Assembly: GCA_035695765.1 (NCBI GenBank)
Contig: DASRRI010000046.1
Location: 1-64,000 of the forward strand
Length of the DNA stretch: 64,000 nt
Source: Dongia_A sp035695765
GTDB lineage: Bacteria; Pseudomonadota; Alphaproteobacteria; Dongiales; Dongiaceae
Direction of reading: 5' to 3'
The translations under genes were made by a program, and so were the position numbers. A model generated the notes under the pieces. The model saw only the letters and a list, made by a program, of their open reading frames with translations, was not told the origin of the DNA and searched no databases. Of the stretch, positions 25,751-34,416 are shown one piece after another. The first letter of the stretch is position 1; every line of letters starts with the position of its first letter.

Positions 25751-26665
25751 ATGGCAGACGGTCGCTCCCGAACTCCGAGCCTTGCGGTGGAGCTTGCACT
25801 GCTGATGGTGCTCGCGGCGCTCTGGGGCGCGTCGTACAGCTTCATCAAGATCGGCGTGGAAACGATCCCGCCGGTGACGCTGATCGCAGTCAGGACACTG
25901 ATTGCCGGGACATTGCTTCTCATCGTCATGCGCCTGCGCGGTCTCAGTATGCCGAGAGATCGTGCGATCTGGCTGCGGTTCCTCATCCAAGCGGGCCTCA
26001 ACAGCGTGATCCCATTCACCCTGATCGCCTGGGGAGAGCGTGATGTGGATGCGGGCCTCGCCACCATCCTCAATTCGATCTCACCGATCTTCACCTTCCT
26101 GCTCTCCATCGCGCTGGCGCGGCACGAATCCGTGACCGCGCGCAAATTGTTCGGCGTCGGCGCGGGCATGGCAGGCGTTTGCCTGATCGTCGGCGTCGAG
26201 GCTCTGGGCGGGTTGGGGCGCGAACTCCTCGCCCAGCTCGCAATCGTTGCGGCAACGATCTGCTATGCGGGCGCAGCGATCTTCGGACGCAACTTCAAAG
26301 GCCTTGATCCCATCATGCCGGCGGCCGGCTCACTGCTGTGCGGTACTGCGATCCTCGTTCCCGCCAGCCTGGCATTCGATCGCCCCTGGCTGCTATCGCC
26401 GTCTGTCGCGTCCGTACTCGCGCTGCTCGCATTGTCGATCTTTTCGACGGCGCTCGCCTTCACGATCTATTTCCGGCTGGTCCACACCCTGGGCTCCATC
26501 GGCACGACCGCGCAGGCCTATCTGCGCGTGCCGGTCGGCGTAGCGATCGGTGTGCTGTTCCTCGGCGAAACATTGACATCGGCCGCCTGGATTGGCCTCG
26601 TCTGCGTCATCCTTGGCGTCGCTGCCATGACCATCCCCGCGCGCAAGCCGGCCATGCAGACCTAG
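25751..26665 (+). CDS. EamA/DMT-family transporter
   Basis: 304 residues with ten hydrophobic segments and two EamA domains (LAALWGASYSFIKIGVETIPP, FTLIAWGERDVDAGLATILNS, RVPVGVAIGVLFLGE). Probably a metabolite exporter of unknown substrate. It is 101 bp after the chorismate mutase and 62 bp before the RidA gene, same direction. Confidence 0.87.
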   Translation: MADGRSRTPSLAVELALLMVLAALWGASYSFIKIGVETIPPVTLIAVRTLIAGTLLLIVMRLRGLSMPRDRAIWLRFLIQAGLNSVIPFTLIAWGERDVDAGLATILNSISPIFTFLLSIALARHESVTARKLFGVGAGMAGVCLIVGVEALGGLGRELLAQLAIVAATICYAGAAIFGRNFKGLDPIMPAAGSLLCGTAILVPASLAFDRPWLLSPSVASVLALLALSIFSTALAFTIYFRLVHTLGSIGTTAQAYLRVPVGVAIGVLFLGETLTSAAWIGLVCVILGVAAMTIPARKPAMQT

Positions 26666-26727
26666 CCATGTCACACGTGCCCGAGCCCGCTCGTCTTCCA
26701 TCCGCAAGGGCAAGAGGAGCAATCGAC

Positions 26728-27165
26728 ATGATGCGGCAGGCGGTGGAAGAATCCCCAGGGAAAGCATTGTCCCTGATCAATCCGAAGGGATTATGCGACC
26801 CATCAGCCAACGGCTATTCGCACGTGGCCGCCATCGCGGCCGGCGCGCGGCTGGTCTATGTCGCCGGCCAGGGCGGCGAGACGGAGAGCGGGGCGTTGGC
26901 GCCGGATTTCCGGCTGCAGGTACGCCAGGCTCTCGGCAATCTCGGCATCGCGCTCGCGGCCGCCGGCGCGCGGGCCGCCGATATCGCCAAGCTCACCGTG
27001 CTGATCGTCGATCACAGCGAACAGCGGCTGCACGTGTTCGGCGAGGAGCTGACGCGCGCCCTGGGCGAAGGGCGGAAGCCGGCCTGCACCCTGATCCCGG
27101 CACCGCGCCTGGCGCTGGATGGCATGCTGTTCGAAGTCGAGGCAGTTGCGGCCTTGCGCGCCTGA
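26728..27165 (+). CDS. RidA/YjgF-family protein
   Basis: 145 residues of the RidA fold, whose characterised members hydrolyse reactive enamine/imine intermediates. Visible are ARLVYVAGQGGE, VRQALGNLGIALAAAGA and the C-terminal PACTLIPAPRLALDGMLFEVEAVA. The ATG at 26728 has AGAGGAGC upstream; the frame is open further, and an ATG at 26668 is possible. It ends 2 bp from the convergent pseudouridine synthase gene. Confidence 0.85.
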   Translation: MMRQAVEESPGKALSLINPKGLCDPSANGYSHVAAIAAGARLVYVAGQGGETESGALAPDFRLQVRQALGNLGIALAAAGARAADIAKLTVLIVDHSEQRLHVFGEELTRALGEGRKPACTLIPAPRLALDGMLFEVEAVAALRA

Positions 27166-27167
27166 CG

Positions 27168-27866
27168 CTATTTCCAGCCGCACGATGCCAGCGCCGCGCG
27201 CATATGCTCCGGCGGCTCGGCAGTCACGGCGATCGGCGGCTTGTTCTTGGAGAGCGGCAGCACGATGCCTCGCGCATGGAGATGTAGCGCCTGCTTGCGC
27301 CGCTCGGGCGGCAGCGACCCATACATCGGCTCCCCCAAAATGGGACAACCCAGCTCCGCGCAATGGACCCGTACCTGATGGGTGCGCCCCGTCTCCGGCT
27401 TCAGCTCCAGCCAGGCGAGGCCGTCGCCGCTGCCGAGCACACGATAGTTGGTGGCGGCGGCCTGGCCCTTGGGATCGACATTCATGCGCCAGCCGCCATC
27501 CCTGCGCGTGGTCTTGAGCAAGGGCGCCTCGATCCGGCCCTCGCTCTGCGGCGGCGCGCCCACCACCACGGCCCAATAGGTCTTGTCGACCAGCCCGCCC
27601 TGGAACAGCCGCCCCAGCTTGGAGAGCGCCTTGCGGTGCCGGCCCAGCACCAGGCAGCCCGACGTGTCGCGGTCCAGCCGGTGCGCCAGAGCCGGCGGCG
27701 CCTTGAGGCCGAAACGCAAGGCGTCGAAGCATTGCTCCAGGTTTGGCCCGCCGCCCGGCCCGGCATGGACCGGCAGTCCGGCCGGCTTGTCCAGGACGAG
27801 GATCAAGCCGTCGCGATAGAGCAGGCGCGCCTGGGTTTCTTCGGGAGAGAGGGGCGGTTTGGCCAT
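27168..27866 (-). CDS. RluA-family RNA pseudouridine synthase
   Basis: 232 residues without an S4 domain. Catalytic motif HRLDRDTSGCLVLGR, preceded by ILVLDKPAGLPVH and followed by ELKPETGRTHQVRVHCA. Isomerises uridine in rRNA or tRNA; the exact site cannot be read from sequence. Confidence 0.92.
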   Translation of the reverse strand: MAKPPLSPEETQARLLYRDGLILVLDKPAGLPVHAGPGGGPNLEQCFDALRFGLKAPPALAHRLDRDTSGCLVLGRHRKALSKLGRLFQGGLVDKTYWAVVVGAPPQSEGRIEAPLLKTTRRDGGWRMNVDPKGQAAATNYRVLGSGDGLAWLELKPETGRTHQVRVHCAELGCPILGEPMYGSLPPERRKQALHLHARGIVLPLSKNKPPIAVTAEPPEHMRAALASCGWK

Positions 27867-27988
27867 GACCGCGCCTTCATACCCGGCCTTGAGGCACTTT
27901 CAAAGAATCCCCGGACCTGCTGCACGTTGGGGCCGGCGTTGTCATGAGGCCTTGAATGTGCGCGCCGGGTCCTGCATCTATTCCGATC

Positions 27989-28723
27989 ATGGGGAGAAGA
28001 GCATCCAAGCAAGTGGAAAAGACGCCCGCCAAATCCAGCGCTTCCAAGGAAACCGCGCGCAGCGACGAGTTCATTCACCGCGAGCTCTGGGGCGCGATAA
28101 TCGACCATCGGGTTCCGCCGGGAACGGCCTTGCCGGAAGACGCCCTGTCGAGCGCCTTCGGGGTCAGCCGCACCATCATCCGCAAGGTCCTGCAACGCCT
28201 CAATCACGAGCGCCTGGTTGACATCGTTCCCAACAAAGGAGCGAGCGTATCGAAACCGTCGAACGAGGAGGCGCGTCAGGTGTTCGATGCGCGCCGCGCC
28301 ATCGAGCGCGCGGTGATCGAACGCATGGTCGAACGCGTCCAGGATCAGGACATCGATGAGCTGGCCGCCCTAGTGGCCGACGAGAAGAAGGCGTTCGAGA
28401 CCGGCGACAAGCGCCGCCGTCTCACCTTGTCCGGCGAGTTCCACATCCGCCTCGCGAACGCATGCGGCAACCACGTTCTGGCATCCATTGTCAGCGAGCT
28501 GGTCTCGCGCACATCGCTGATCATCGCGCTCTACGAGCTGCCCGGCGCGGTGCCGTGCTCCCACAACGAGCATCTGGAGATCATCGATGCGATCGGCCGC
28601 CGGGACGCCAAGAAGGCGATCCAGTACATGGACCATCATCTGCAGCACATCGAGGCGCAGATCGACTTGAGCGATGGCTCATTCTCCGTCGATTTCAACA
28701 AGCTGTTCGGCGCCGCGAGCTGA
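27989..28723 (+). CDS. GntR-family transcriptional regulator, FCD type
   Basis: About 244 residues. Winged helix in about 25-90 (LPEDALSSAFGVSRTIIRKVLQRLNHERLV, VPNKGASVSKPS), then an all-helical FCD ligand domain with EFHIRLANACGN and NEHLEIIDAIGRRD carrying metal-binding histidines. It sits beside the allantoin locus and is the likely regulator of it; palindromes fitting its class lie in the racemase/importer gap. An ATG at 27956 is an alternative start. Confidence 0.9.
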   Translation: MGRRASKQVEKTPAKSSASKETARSDEFIHRELWGAIIDHRVPPGTALPEDALSSAFGVSRTIIRKVLQRLNHERLVDIVPNKGASVSKPSNEEARQVFDARRAIERAVIERMVERVQDQDIDELAALVADEKKAFETGDKRRRLTLSGEFHIRLANACGNHVLASIVSELVSRTSLIIALYELPGAVPCSHNEHLEIIDAIGRRDAKKAIQYMDHHLQHIEAQIDLSDGSFSVDFNKLFGAAS

Positions 28724-28732
28724 CAGCTCCCG

Positions 28733-29470
28733 CTAGATAGCCAGCGTCATCTCGGCGAGACGGCCGACAAACGGCTTGCTGATCGGATAGGCGAGGTCGC
28801 CGCGCTTGCTGGTCTTCAGGCCAAGGCTCACCAGCGCCTCGACCATCTTTACGCCTGCGCCCACGCCGTCAATGACGGGGACGGACAGCTCCCGCGTCAA
28901 TGCCGTCGTCAGGTCGGCCATGCCGGCGCAGCCCAGCACGATCGCGCCGGAGCCATCCTCCTCGAGCGCGCGCCGGCATTCCGCGGCGATCAGGCTTCGC
29001 GCGTTCGAGCGTGGATTCTCGAGCTCCAGTACGGGCAGGTCGATCGCCCGGACACGCCGGCAATGGTGCTCCATGCCATAGTTGCGGACCAGGTGCTCGG
29101 CGATGATCCGCGTCCGCCCGAGCGTCGTGACGACGGAGAAGCCGGTGGCGAGAAACGAGGCCGCGTGCATCGCGGCCTCAGCGATCCCGATGACGGGGCC
29201 GGTCGCAGCTTCGCGCGCCGCCAGCAGGCCAGGATCGCCGAAGCACGCAATGACATAGCCGTCGACGCCTTCAGCCTCGCCCTTGCGGATCTGATCCACC
29301 AATCCGATGACGCTGACGGCCTCGTCGTAATGGCCTTCGATGGAAACCGGACCGAACGCCGAGGTGACGGCCAGGATCTCCGTGCCGGGAGCTGCCACAG
29401 CGCGTGCCGCCGCGCCGATGGTGTGCGTCATGGACTCGGTCGTGTTCGGATTGATCACTTTGATCCGCAT
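28733..29470 (-). CDS. Asp/Glu/hydantoin racemase family, probable allantoin racemase
   Basis: 245 residues. MRIKVINPNTTESMT at the N terminus, the first catalytic cysteine in VIACFGDPGL and the second in VLGCAGMADL are typical of hydantoin/allantoin racemases. With allantoinase, allantoicase and ureidoglycolate lyase close by, allantoin is the likely substrate. GAGGAA precedes the start. It is divergent from the ABC importer and convergent with the GntR gene. Confidence 0.88.
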   Translation of the reverse strand: MRIKVINPNTTESMTHTIGAAARAVAAPGTEILAVTSAFGPVSIEGHYDEAVSVIGLVDQIRKGEAEGVDGYVIACFGDPGLLAAREAATGPVIGIAEAAMHAASFLATGFSVVTTLGRTRIIAEHLVRNYGMEHHCRRVRAIDLPVLELENPRSNARSLIAAECRRALEEDGSGAIVLGCAGMADLTTALTRELSVPVIDGVGAGVKMVEALVSLGLKTSKRGDLAYPISKPFVGRLAEMTLAI

Positions 29471-29515
29471 GGGGCATTCCTCGCGCGTCAGACGCTCTGT
29501 GCCGGCCGCAATAAA

Positions 29516-29545
29516 TTGTACAAACTGTCGTATACGATGTTGTAT
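29516..29545. promoter_or_regulatory. Candidate GntR/FCD operators in the racemase/importer gap
   Basis: Two perfect palindromes, TTGTACAA (29516-29523) and TCGTATACGA (29528-29537), plus a TTGTAT half site (29540-29545), within 30 bp of AT-rich sequence. FCD-type GntR regulators often bind NGTATACN-like sites. The position between the divergent racemase and importer genes would allow control of both directions. Confidence 0.5.
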
Positions 29546-29656
29546 TTTTTATTGCGCCGACTTAGAATGCAGTCAATCACAAACTTCGGCAGCAAGCCGA
29601 GACCGTGTCAGCTGGCGGACAACAGGAGCAACCAACCAGCAGCAAGGAGGCGATCG

Positions 29657-30856
29657 ATGGTTGTTTTCAATTTGGTGTCGCGGCGGCGCATGCTCGGCAT
29701 CGCGGGCGCTGTGGCGTTTTCGGCCATGTGGGGCACAGCCCAGGCGCAGGACGCCGAGCTCAAGATCGGATTTGTCGGCGTGACCAGTGGCCCCGCGGCC
29801 GCATGGGGCACCTCCAACGTGCGCTCGATGCAGGCCCGTGCCGCTTGGCTCAATGAACAAGGCGGCGTGAAGATCGGCGACAAGACCTACAAGATCGCCA
29901 TCGTCACGTTCGACGACCAGAAGGATCCGAAGCGCGCCATCGCCGGGATGGAAAAGATGGCCCAGGAGGGGATCCACTATGTCGTCGGCCCGAACGTCGA
30001 TGACGGCGCCGCGGCGGTGCGGCCGGTCGCCGAATCCAAGGGCATCATCTATTTCCCCTATGCCTTCCCCAAGGAGCTCTACCAGAAGCCGGCCTCGAAC
30101 GCCGTGCTGGGCATGATCGCCAACTACCAGTCGGGTCCCGCGATCTACAAGTACCTCAAGGAAAACAAGGGCGTGAAAAGCATCGCCTTCGTCGCGGCCA
30201 ATGAATCCGACCCGCTCAGCCAGCGCGACAGCGGGGTTGCCGCCGCCAAGGCGCTCGGCCTCGAGGTGGTTGCCGACAAGGACACCTACCAGAACGACAC
30301 GCGCGACTTCACGCCGGTCCTGACGCCGATCGTCCAGGCCAAGCCGGACCTGCTTGTGCTGTCCGGCGTCGCACCCGCCAACGCGCCGCTCCTCATCCGC
30401 TCGGCGCGGGAGCTCGGCTATGAGGGCCTCATCTCCACCGAGACCGCGCAGGACGCCAAGGTCCTGGAAGAGGGCGCCGGCGAGCTGGCCAACGGCTTCA
30501 TCTCGGTCGGCGGCGCCTCGACGCCGGAGATCCGCTCCCCGGTCATGGAAGAGTTCATCGACCGCTACACCAAGATGTTCGGCGAGTACAACGACGAATC
30601 CAACACCAAGGTCTATGCGCTCGAATACATCCTCGAGACCCTGAAGGCGAACCCCAAGGCGATCGACAATGTCGAGGAGTTCAAGAAGACCATCGACACG
30701 TTCTCTGCGCCCAACCCGTACCTCAAGGGCGACAAGGTGCTGAAATACGTGGGCATGACGTCGTTCGGCCAGAGGCGGCAGGTCGCGGTGCCGATGGTCG
30801 TCAACGAGTATCGCGACGGCGCGTTTAAAACCTTGTTCGTCGGCGAAGTCGACTGA
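29657..30856 (+). CDS. ABC transporter substrate-binding protein (LivK/UrtA type), probable ureide binder
   Basis: 399 residues. Export signal with twin arginines (SRRRMLGIAGAVAFSAMWG) and likely cleavage after AQA. Peripla_BP_6 fold: KIGFVGVTSGPAAAWG, LNEQGGVKIGDKTYKIAIV, GPNVDDGAAAVRPVAESKG. AAGGAGG precedes ATG 29657. Followed by two permeases and two ATPases and then by allantoin-degradation genes, hence the suggestion of allantoin or a related ureide as ligand; not proved by sequence. Confidence 0.9.
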   Translation: MVVFNLVSRRRMLGIAGAVAFSAMWGTAQAQDAELKIGFVGVTSGPAAAWGTSNVRSMQARAAWLNEQGGVKIGDKTYKIAIVTFDDQKDPKRAIAGMEKMAQEGIHYVVGPNVDDGAAAVRPVAESKGIIYFPYAFPKELYQKPASNAVLGMIANYQSGPAIYKYLKENKGVKSIAFVAANESDPLSQRDSGVAAAKALGLEVVADKDTYQNDTRDFTPVLTPIVQAKPDLLVLSGVAPANAPLLIRSARELGYEGLISTETAQDAKVLEEGAGELANGFISVGGASTPEIRSPVMEEFIDRYTKMFGEYNDESNTKVYALEYILETLKANPKAIDNVEEFKKTIDTFSAPNPYLKGDKVLKYVGMTSFGQRRQVAVPMVVNEYRDGAFKTLFVGEVD

Positions 30857-30877
30857 GCCGGCTTGCTTTTTGACCTC

Positions 30878-30904
30878 GAGGGCTTGAGGCTTCCTCAAGC
30901 CCTC
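30878..30904 (+). other. Strong stem-loop after the binding-protein gene
   Basis: Perfect 12-bp stem GAGGGCTTGAGG (30878-30889) and CCTCAAGCCCTC (30893-30904) with a 3-base loop. There is no T-tract after it, so it is more likely an mRNA-protecting or processing hairpin than a true terminator. Confidence 0.8.
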
Positions 30905-30927
30905 ACAGCTTGCCGGGTCACGCTGTC

Positions 30928-31794
30928 ATGGAACAGATTATCGCCAACGGGCTTTATCTCGGCGCCCAATATGCCCTGATCGCCCTCGGCCTGACGCTCA
31001 TCTTCGCCCTCATGAATGTGCTCAATTTCGCGCACGGGCAGATGTATGTGCTGGGCGGCTTTGTCACCTACGTCGTCTATGGCAAGCTGGGTCTGCCATT
31101 CGTCGTGGCGCTGCTGGCATCCGGCGTCACGCTCGCGGTCCTTGGCGCCCTGATCGAGAAATTCCTGTTCCGGCCGGTGATCCGCCGCAGCCTGCGCGAG
31201 GAAAGCACCATGCTGCTGGCGGCCGCGATCGCCTTCCTGTTCGACGCGATCATTTTGCTGTTGTTCGGCGAGAAGCAGCGCGGCGTGCCCAAGATCGTGA
31301 AGGGCGTCTTCAGCTCGGAAGGCCTGATCATGCCCTATGACCGTATCCTGGTCGGCGGCCTCGCGATCCTGGTCATCGTCGCCTTCATCCTGTTCATGCA
31401 ATACAGCAAGCCGGGGCGCGCGATGCGCGCCCTCGCGCAGGACCGGGTGGCGGCGCAATTGATGGGCGTCAAGGTCGAACGCTACTCGATGATCGGCTTC
31501 GCTCTCGGCGCAATGCTCGCCGCGGTGGTGGGCGGCCTGCTGGTCACCATCACGGGGGTCAATTCCGGGATCGGCGGGCCGATCTCGATCAAGGCCTTCA
31601 TGATGGTGATGATCGGCGGCGCCGGCGTGGTGGGCGGCGCCATTGCCGGCGGGTTCATCCTCGGCATGCTGGAATCGATCGGGCTCTCGGTGCTCCATTC
31701 CTATGGCGGCATCACCTACCTCGCCATCTTTGCGGCGCTGATGGTGTTCCTGAGCGTGCGGCCGCATGGGCTTATGGGCAAGCCGTGGGGATGA
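30928..31794 (+). CDS. Branched-chain-type ABC permease (LivH)
   Basis: 288 residues with about eight hydrophobic segments. IANGLYLGAQYALIALGLTL, MNVLNFAHGQMYVLGGF and the GARVAAQLMGV-like DRVAAQLMGVKVERYSMIGF contact loop fit LivH. Start ATG 30928 follows the hairpin. Second gene of the five-gene importer. Confidence 0.92.
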   Translation: MEQIIANGLYLGAQYALIALGLTLIFALMNVLNFAHGQMYVLGGFVTYVVYGKLGLPFVVALLASGVTLAVLGALIEKFLFRPVIRRSLREESTMLLAAAIAFLFDAIILLLFGEKQRGVPKIVKGVFSSEGLIMPYDRILVGGLAILVIVAFILFMQYSKPGRAMRALAQDRVAAQLMGVKVERYSMIGFALGAMLAAVVGGLLVTITGVNSGIGGPISIKAFMMVMIGGAGVVGGAIAGGFILGMLESIGLSVLHSYGGITYLAIFAALMVFLSVRPHGLMGKPWG

Positions 31795-31825
31795 GGCCAG
31801 GGATGCAGGGCGGAGCGATCGTACC

Positions 31826-32800
31826 GTGACGACGTGGCAGAAGCTCCTCGCGGCGGCGGCATTCCTGCTGGTTGTCTTCCTCGTCGTTCCGTGGCTGATC
31901 GCCGCCACCGGCCGCTCCGACCTCTATTACACGCTGACCTCGGTGGCTCTGCTCAGCATCGCCAGCGCGGGGGTGTGGCTCACCTTCTATATCGGCCGCA
32001 TCAATATCGGGCAGGGCGCCTTTGCACTGATGGGCGGGTATGTCTCGGCGATCCTGGTGGTCAGGTACGGCGTCTCGTTCTGGCTCACCCTGCCGATTGC
32101 CGGCCTATTCTGCGCGGCGGCAAGCGTGCTGATCGGCCTGCCCATCTTGCGCCTGCGCGGCGTCTATTTCGCGATGGTCACGCTGGTCCTGACCGAGGTG
32201 ATGCGGCTGCTGGCATTGGCCCTGCCCATCACGGCCGGCGCAAAGGGCATCGTCAGCATCCCCTTGCCCGGCGCACTCACCATCTTCGGGATCCAGATAA
32301 TTCCGGACTTCACGACCCTCGCGAACCCCAGGCTGGCGTTCTATCTGCTCTCGGTCGCGCTGATGGTGCTGTGTTTTGCTGGTCTCTACCGGCTCGTTCA
32401 TTCGCGAATCGGCAAACTGTGCCAATCGCTGCAGCAGAACGAGGAGCTGGCGTCATCCATCGGCGTCAACATCGCCGCGCTGCGCGTGATCGCCTATGCG
32501 ATCTCATCCTTCCTGGGCGGGCTCGGCGGCGCGATCTTTGTCGCGATCTCCCAGTCGATCTATCCATCCAGCTTCACGGTCGCCGATTCCGTGAATTTCA
32601 TGCTGAACTGCTTCCTGGGCGGCCTGGGCTATGTCTTCGGCCCGATGCTCGGAACTCTGGTGCTATATTTCGGCTGGGACCTTTTGTTCCAAACCGGCGA
32701 ACTCCAGCTGCTGATCTTTTCGGTCATCCTGATCGCCTTGATGCTGGCGCTACCAAATGGGCTCTTGAGCCTGCGTCCATCCTCGAAACGGCGGGGCTGA
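31826..32800 (+). CDS. Branched-chain-type ABC permease (LivM)
   Basis: 324 residues with many hydrophobic segments. WLTFYIGRINIGQGAFALMG, LRLRGVYFAMVTLVLTE and QNEELASSIGVNIAALRVIA match LivM. GTG 31826 with GGCGGAG upstream is preferred; the open frame to 31766 would overlap the previous gene. Third gene of the importer. Confidence 0.9.
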   Translation: MTTWQKLLAAAAFLLVVFLVVPWLIAATGRSDLYYTLTSVALLSIASAGVWLTFYIGRINIGQGAFALMGGYVSAILVVRYGVSFWLTLPIAGLFCAAASVLIGLPILRLRGVYFAMVTLVLTEVMRLLALALPITAGAKGIVSIPLPGALTIFGIQIIPDFTTLANPRLAFYLLSVALMVLCFAGLYRLVHSRIGKLCQSLQQNEELASSIGVNIAALRVIAYAISSFLGGLGGAIFVAISQSIYPSSFTVADSVNFMLNCFLGGLGYVFGPMLGTLVLYFGWDLLFQTGELQLLIFSVILIALMLALPNGLLSLRPSSKRRG

Positions 32801-32803
32801 GGA

Positions 32804-33583
32804 ATGCCGGGGCTCCTGGAGATATCCGGCCTGACCAAGCGGTTCGGTGGCCTCATCGCGGTCAACGACGTGTCGTTCGACGTGCAGGGGCGGGAGATCC
32901 TTTCGGTCATCGGTCCGAACGGCGCCGGCAAGTCGACCTTGTTCAAGCTGATCTGCTCGTTCCTCAGCCCATCCGGCGGCGAGATCGCGTTCAAGGGCGA
33001 GCGCATCACAGGCTTGGCGCCGCACTTGGTCGCCCGCAAGGGCGTGGTGCGCACGTTCCAGGAGACCACGATCTTCAAGAACATGACCGTGCGCGACAAC
33101 GTCGTCATCGCGCACCATCTGCGGTCCCGGACCAACCTGCTGGGCTTCTATCTGGGTTCCGCGCAGGCCAGGCGCGACGAAGCGGAGTTTGCGCGCTCCG
33201 CCGACGAGATCCTGGATTTCCTCGGCCTGGCCGCGATCAAGGACGAGATCGCCAGCAACCTGCCGCACGGGCATTTGCGCGCGCTCGGCATCGCGATCGG
33301 GCTGGCGACCGACCCGACGGTTCTTCTCCTCGACGAGCCCTTCGCCGGCATGAATCATGACGAGACCATGCGTGCCGTCGAACTGGTGCGCGGCGTGCGG
33401 GACCGCGGCGTCACCGTCCTGCTGGTGGAACATGACATGCAGGCGGTCATGCGCATCTCGGACCGCATCGTCGTGTTGAATTTCGGCCAGAAGATCGCCG
33501 AAGGCAGCCCTGCGGAGATCCAGCGCAACGAGCGCGTGATCGAGGCCTATCTCGGCAGCGAAGATGAATCGATCGGATTGTAG
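32804..33583 (+). CDS. Branched-chain-type ABC ATPase (LivG)
   Basis: 259 residues. Walker A GPNGAGKST, Q-loop in TFQETTIFKNMTV, a degenerate signature LPHGHLRALGIA in place of LSGGQ (usual for LivG) and Walker B LLLDEPFAGMNHDE, with switch histidine in VEHDM. It starts 3 bp after the permease gene. Confidence 0.93.
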   Translation: MPGLLEISGLTKRFGGLIAVNDVSFDVQGREILSVIGPNGAGKSTLFKLICSFLSPSGGEIAFKGERITGLAPHLVARKGVVRTFQETTIFKNMTVRDNVVIAHHLRSRTNLLGFYLGSAQARRDEAEFARSADEILDFLGLAAIKDEIASNLPHGHLRALGIAIGLATDPTVLLLDEPFAGMNHDETMRAVELVRGVRDRGVTVLLVEHDMQAVMRISDRIVVLNFGQKIAEGSPAEIQRNERVIEAYLGSEDESIGL

Positions 33584-33586
33584 CGC

Positions 33587-34309
33587 ATGACCCGTCTGCT
33601 CGATTTCACCGGGGTGGAATTGTACTACGATCACGTCTACGCCCTGAAAGGCGTCTCGCTGGCGGTGCAGGAGGGCGAGACGGTCGCGCTGATCGGCGCC
33701 AACGGCGCCGGCAAATCATCCATCCTGCGCGCCATCACCGGCCTGCGGAAAATCAAGCAGGGCACCATCACCTTCGCCGATCGGCGCATCGACCGGCTGC
33801 CGCCCGACGAGATCGTCAAGCTGGGGATCGCCATGGTGCCTGAGGGCCGCCGCGTGTTCCCCTTCATGTCGGTCAAGGACAACCTCCTGATGGGCGCCTT
33901 CACGCGGACCGACGCGGCGGGGATCCGCGCCACCCTCGACATGGTGCTGGCGCGCTTTCCGCGCCTCAAGGAACGCTATACGCAACAGGCCGGCACCATG
34001 AGTGGCGGCGAGCAGCAGATGCTGGTCATCGGCCGGGCCTTGATGTCGAAGCCGCGCCTGCTGTTGCTGGACGAGCCATCCCTCGGTGTCGCGCCGAAGC
34101 TGGTTCAGGACATCGCTCGATCAATCGTTGCCATCAATCGCGACGAGAAGGTCAGCGTCTTGCTTGTCGAGCAGAATTCGCGCATGGCATTGAGGATCTC
34201 GCAGCGCGCCTACGCCCTGGCGACCGGGGCGGTCGCATTGTCTGGCGCTTCGTCCGACCTGCTGCAGGATGAGCGGGTCAAGCATCTCTATCTCGGCGGC
34301 CAGCTTTGA
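33587..34309 (+). CDS. Branched-chain-type ABC ATPase (LivF)
   Basis: 240 residues. Walker A GANGAGKSS, LivF-typical VPEGRRVFPFMSVKDNLLMGA, signature MSGGEQQMLVIGRAL and Walker B LLLDEPSLGVAPK. Starts 3 bp after the LivG gene and completes the importer. Confidence 0.93.
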   Translation: MTRLLDFTGVELYYDHVYALKGVSLAVQEGETVALIGANGAGKSSILRAITGLRKIKQGTITFADRRIDRLPPDEIVKLGIAMVPEGRRVFPFMSVKDNLLMGAFTRTDAAGIRATLDMVLARFPRLKERYTQQAGTMSGGEQQMLVIGRALMSKPRLLLLDEPSLGVAPKLVQDIARSIVAINRDEKVSVLLVEQNSRMALRISQRAYALATGAVALSGASSDLLQDERVKHLYLGGQL

Positions 34310-34416
34310 CCATCGACGGAACCGCATGGCTGCTATCCGAGACTTGAATGCTGAACAGGATTATAGTGTGAAAAGGATACATTCTTCGGCAAAGCTTGTG
34401 ATGAGGGAGACGCATT

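Noticed and set aside
34310..34416. Second regulatory region ahead of puuE
   Set aside because: The 107-bp gap has an AT-rich stretch, but no clear promoter or palindrome, so no feature is called.
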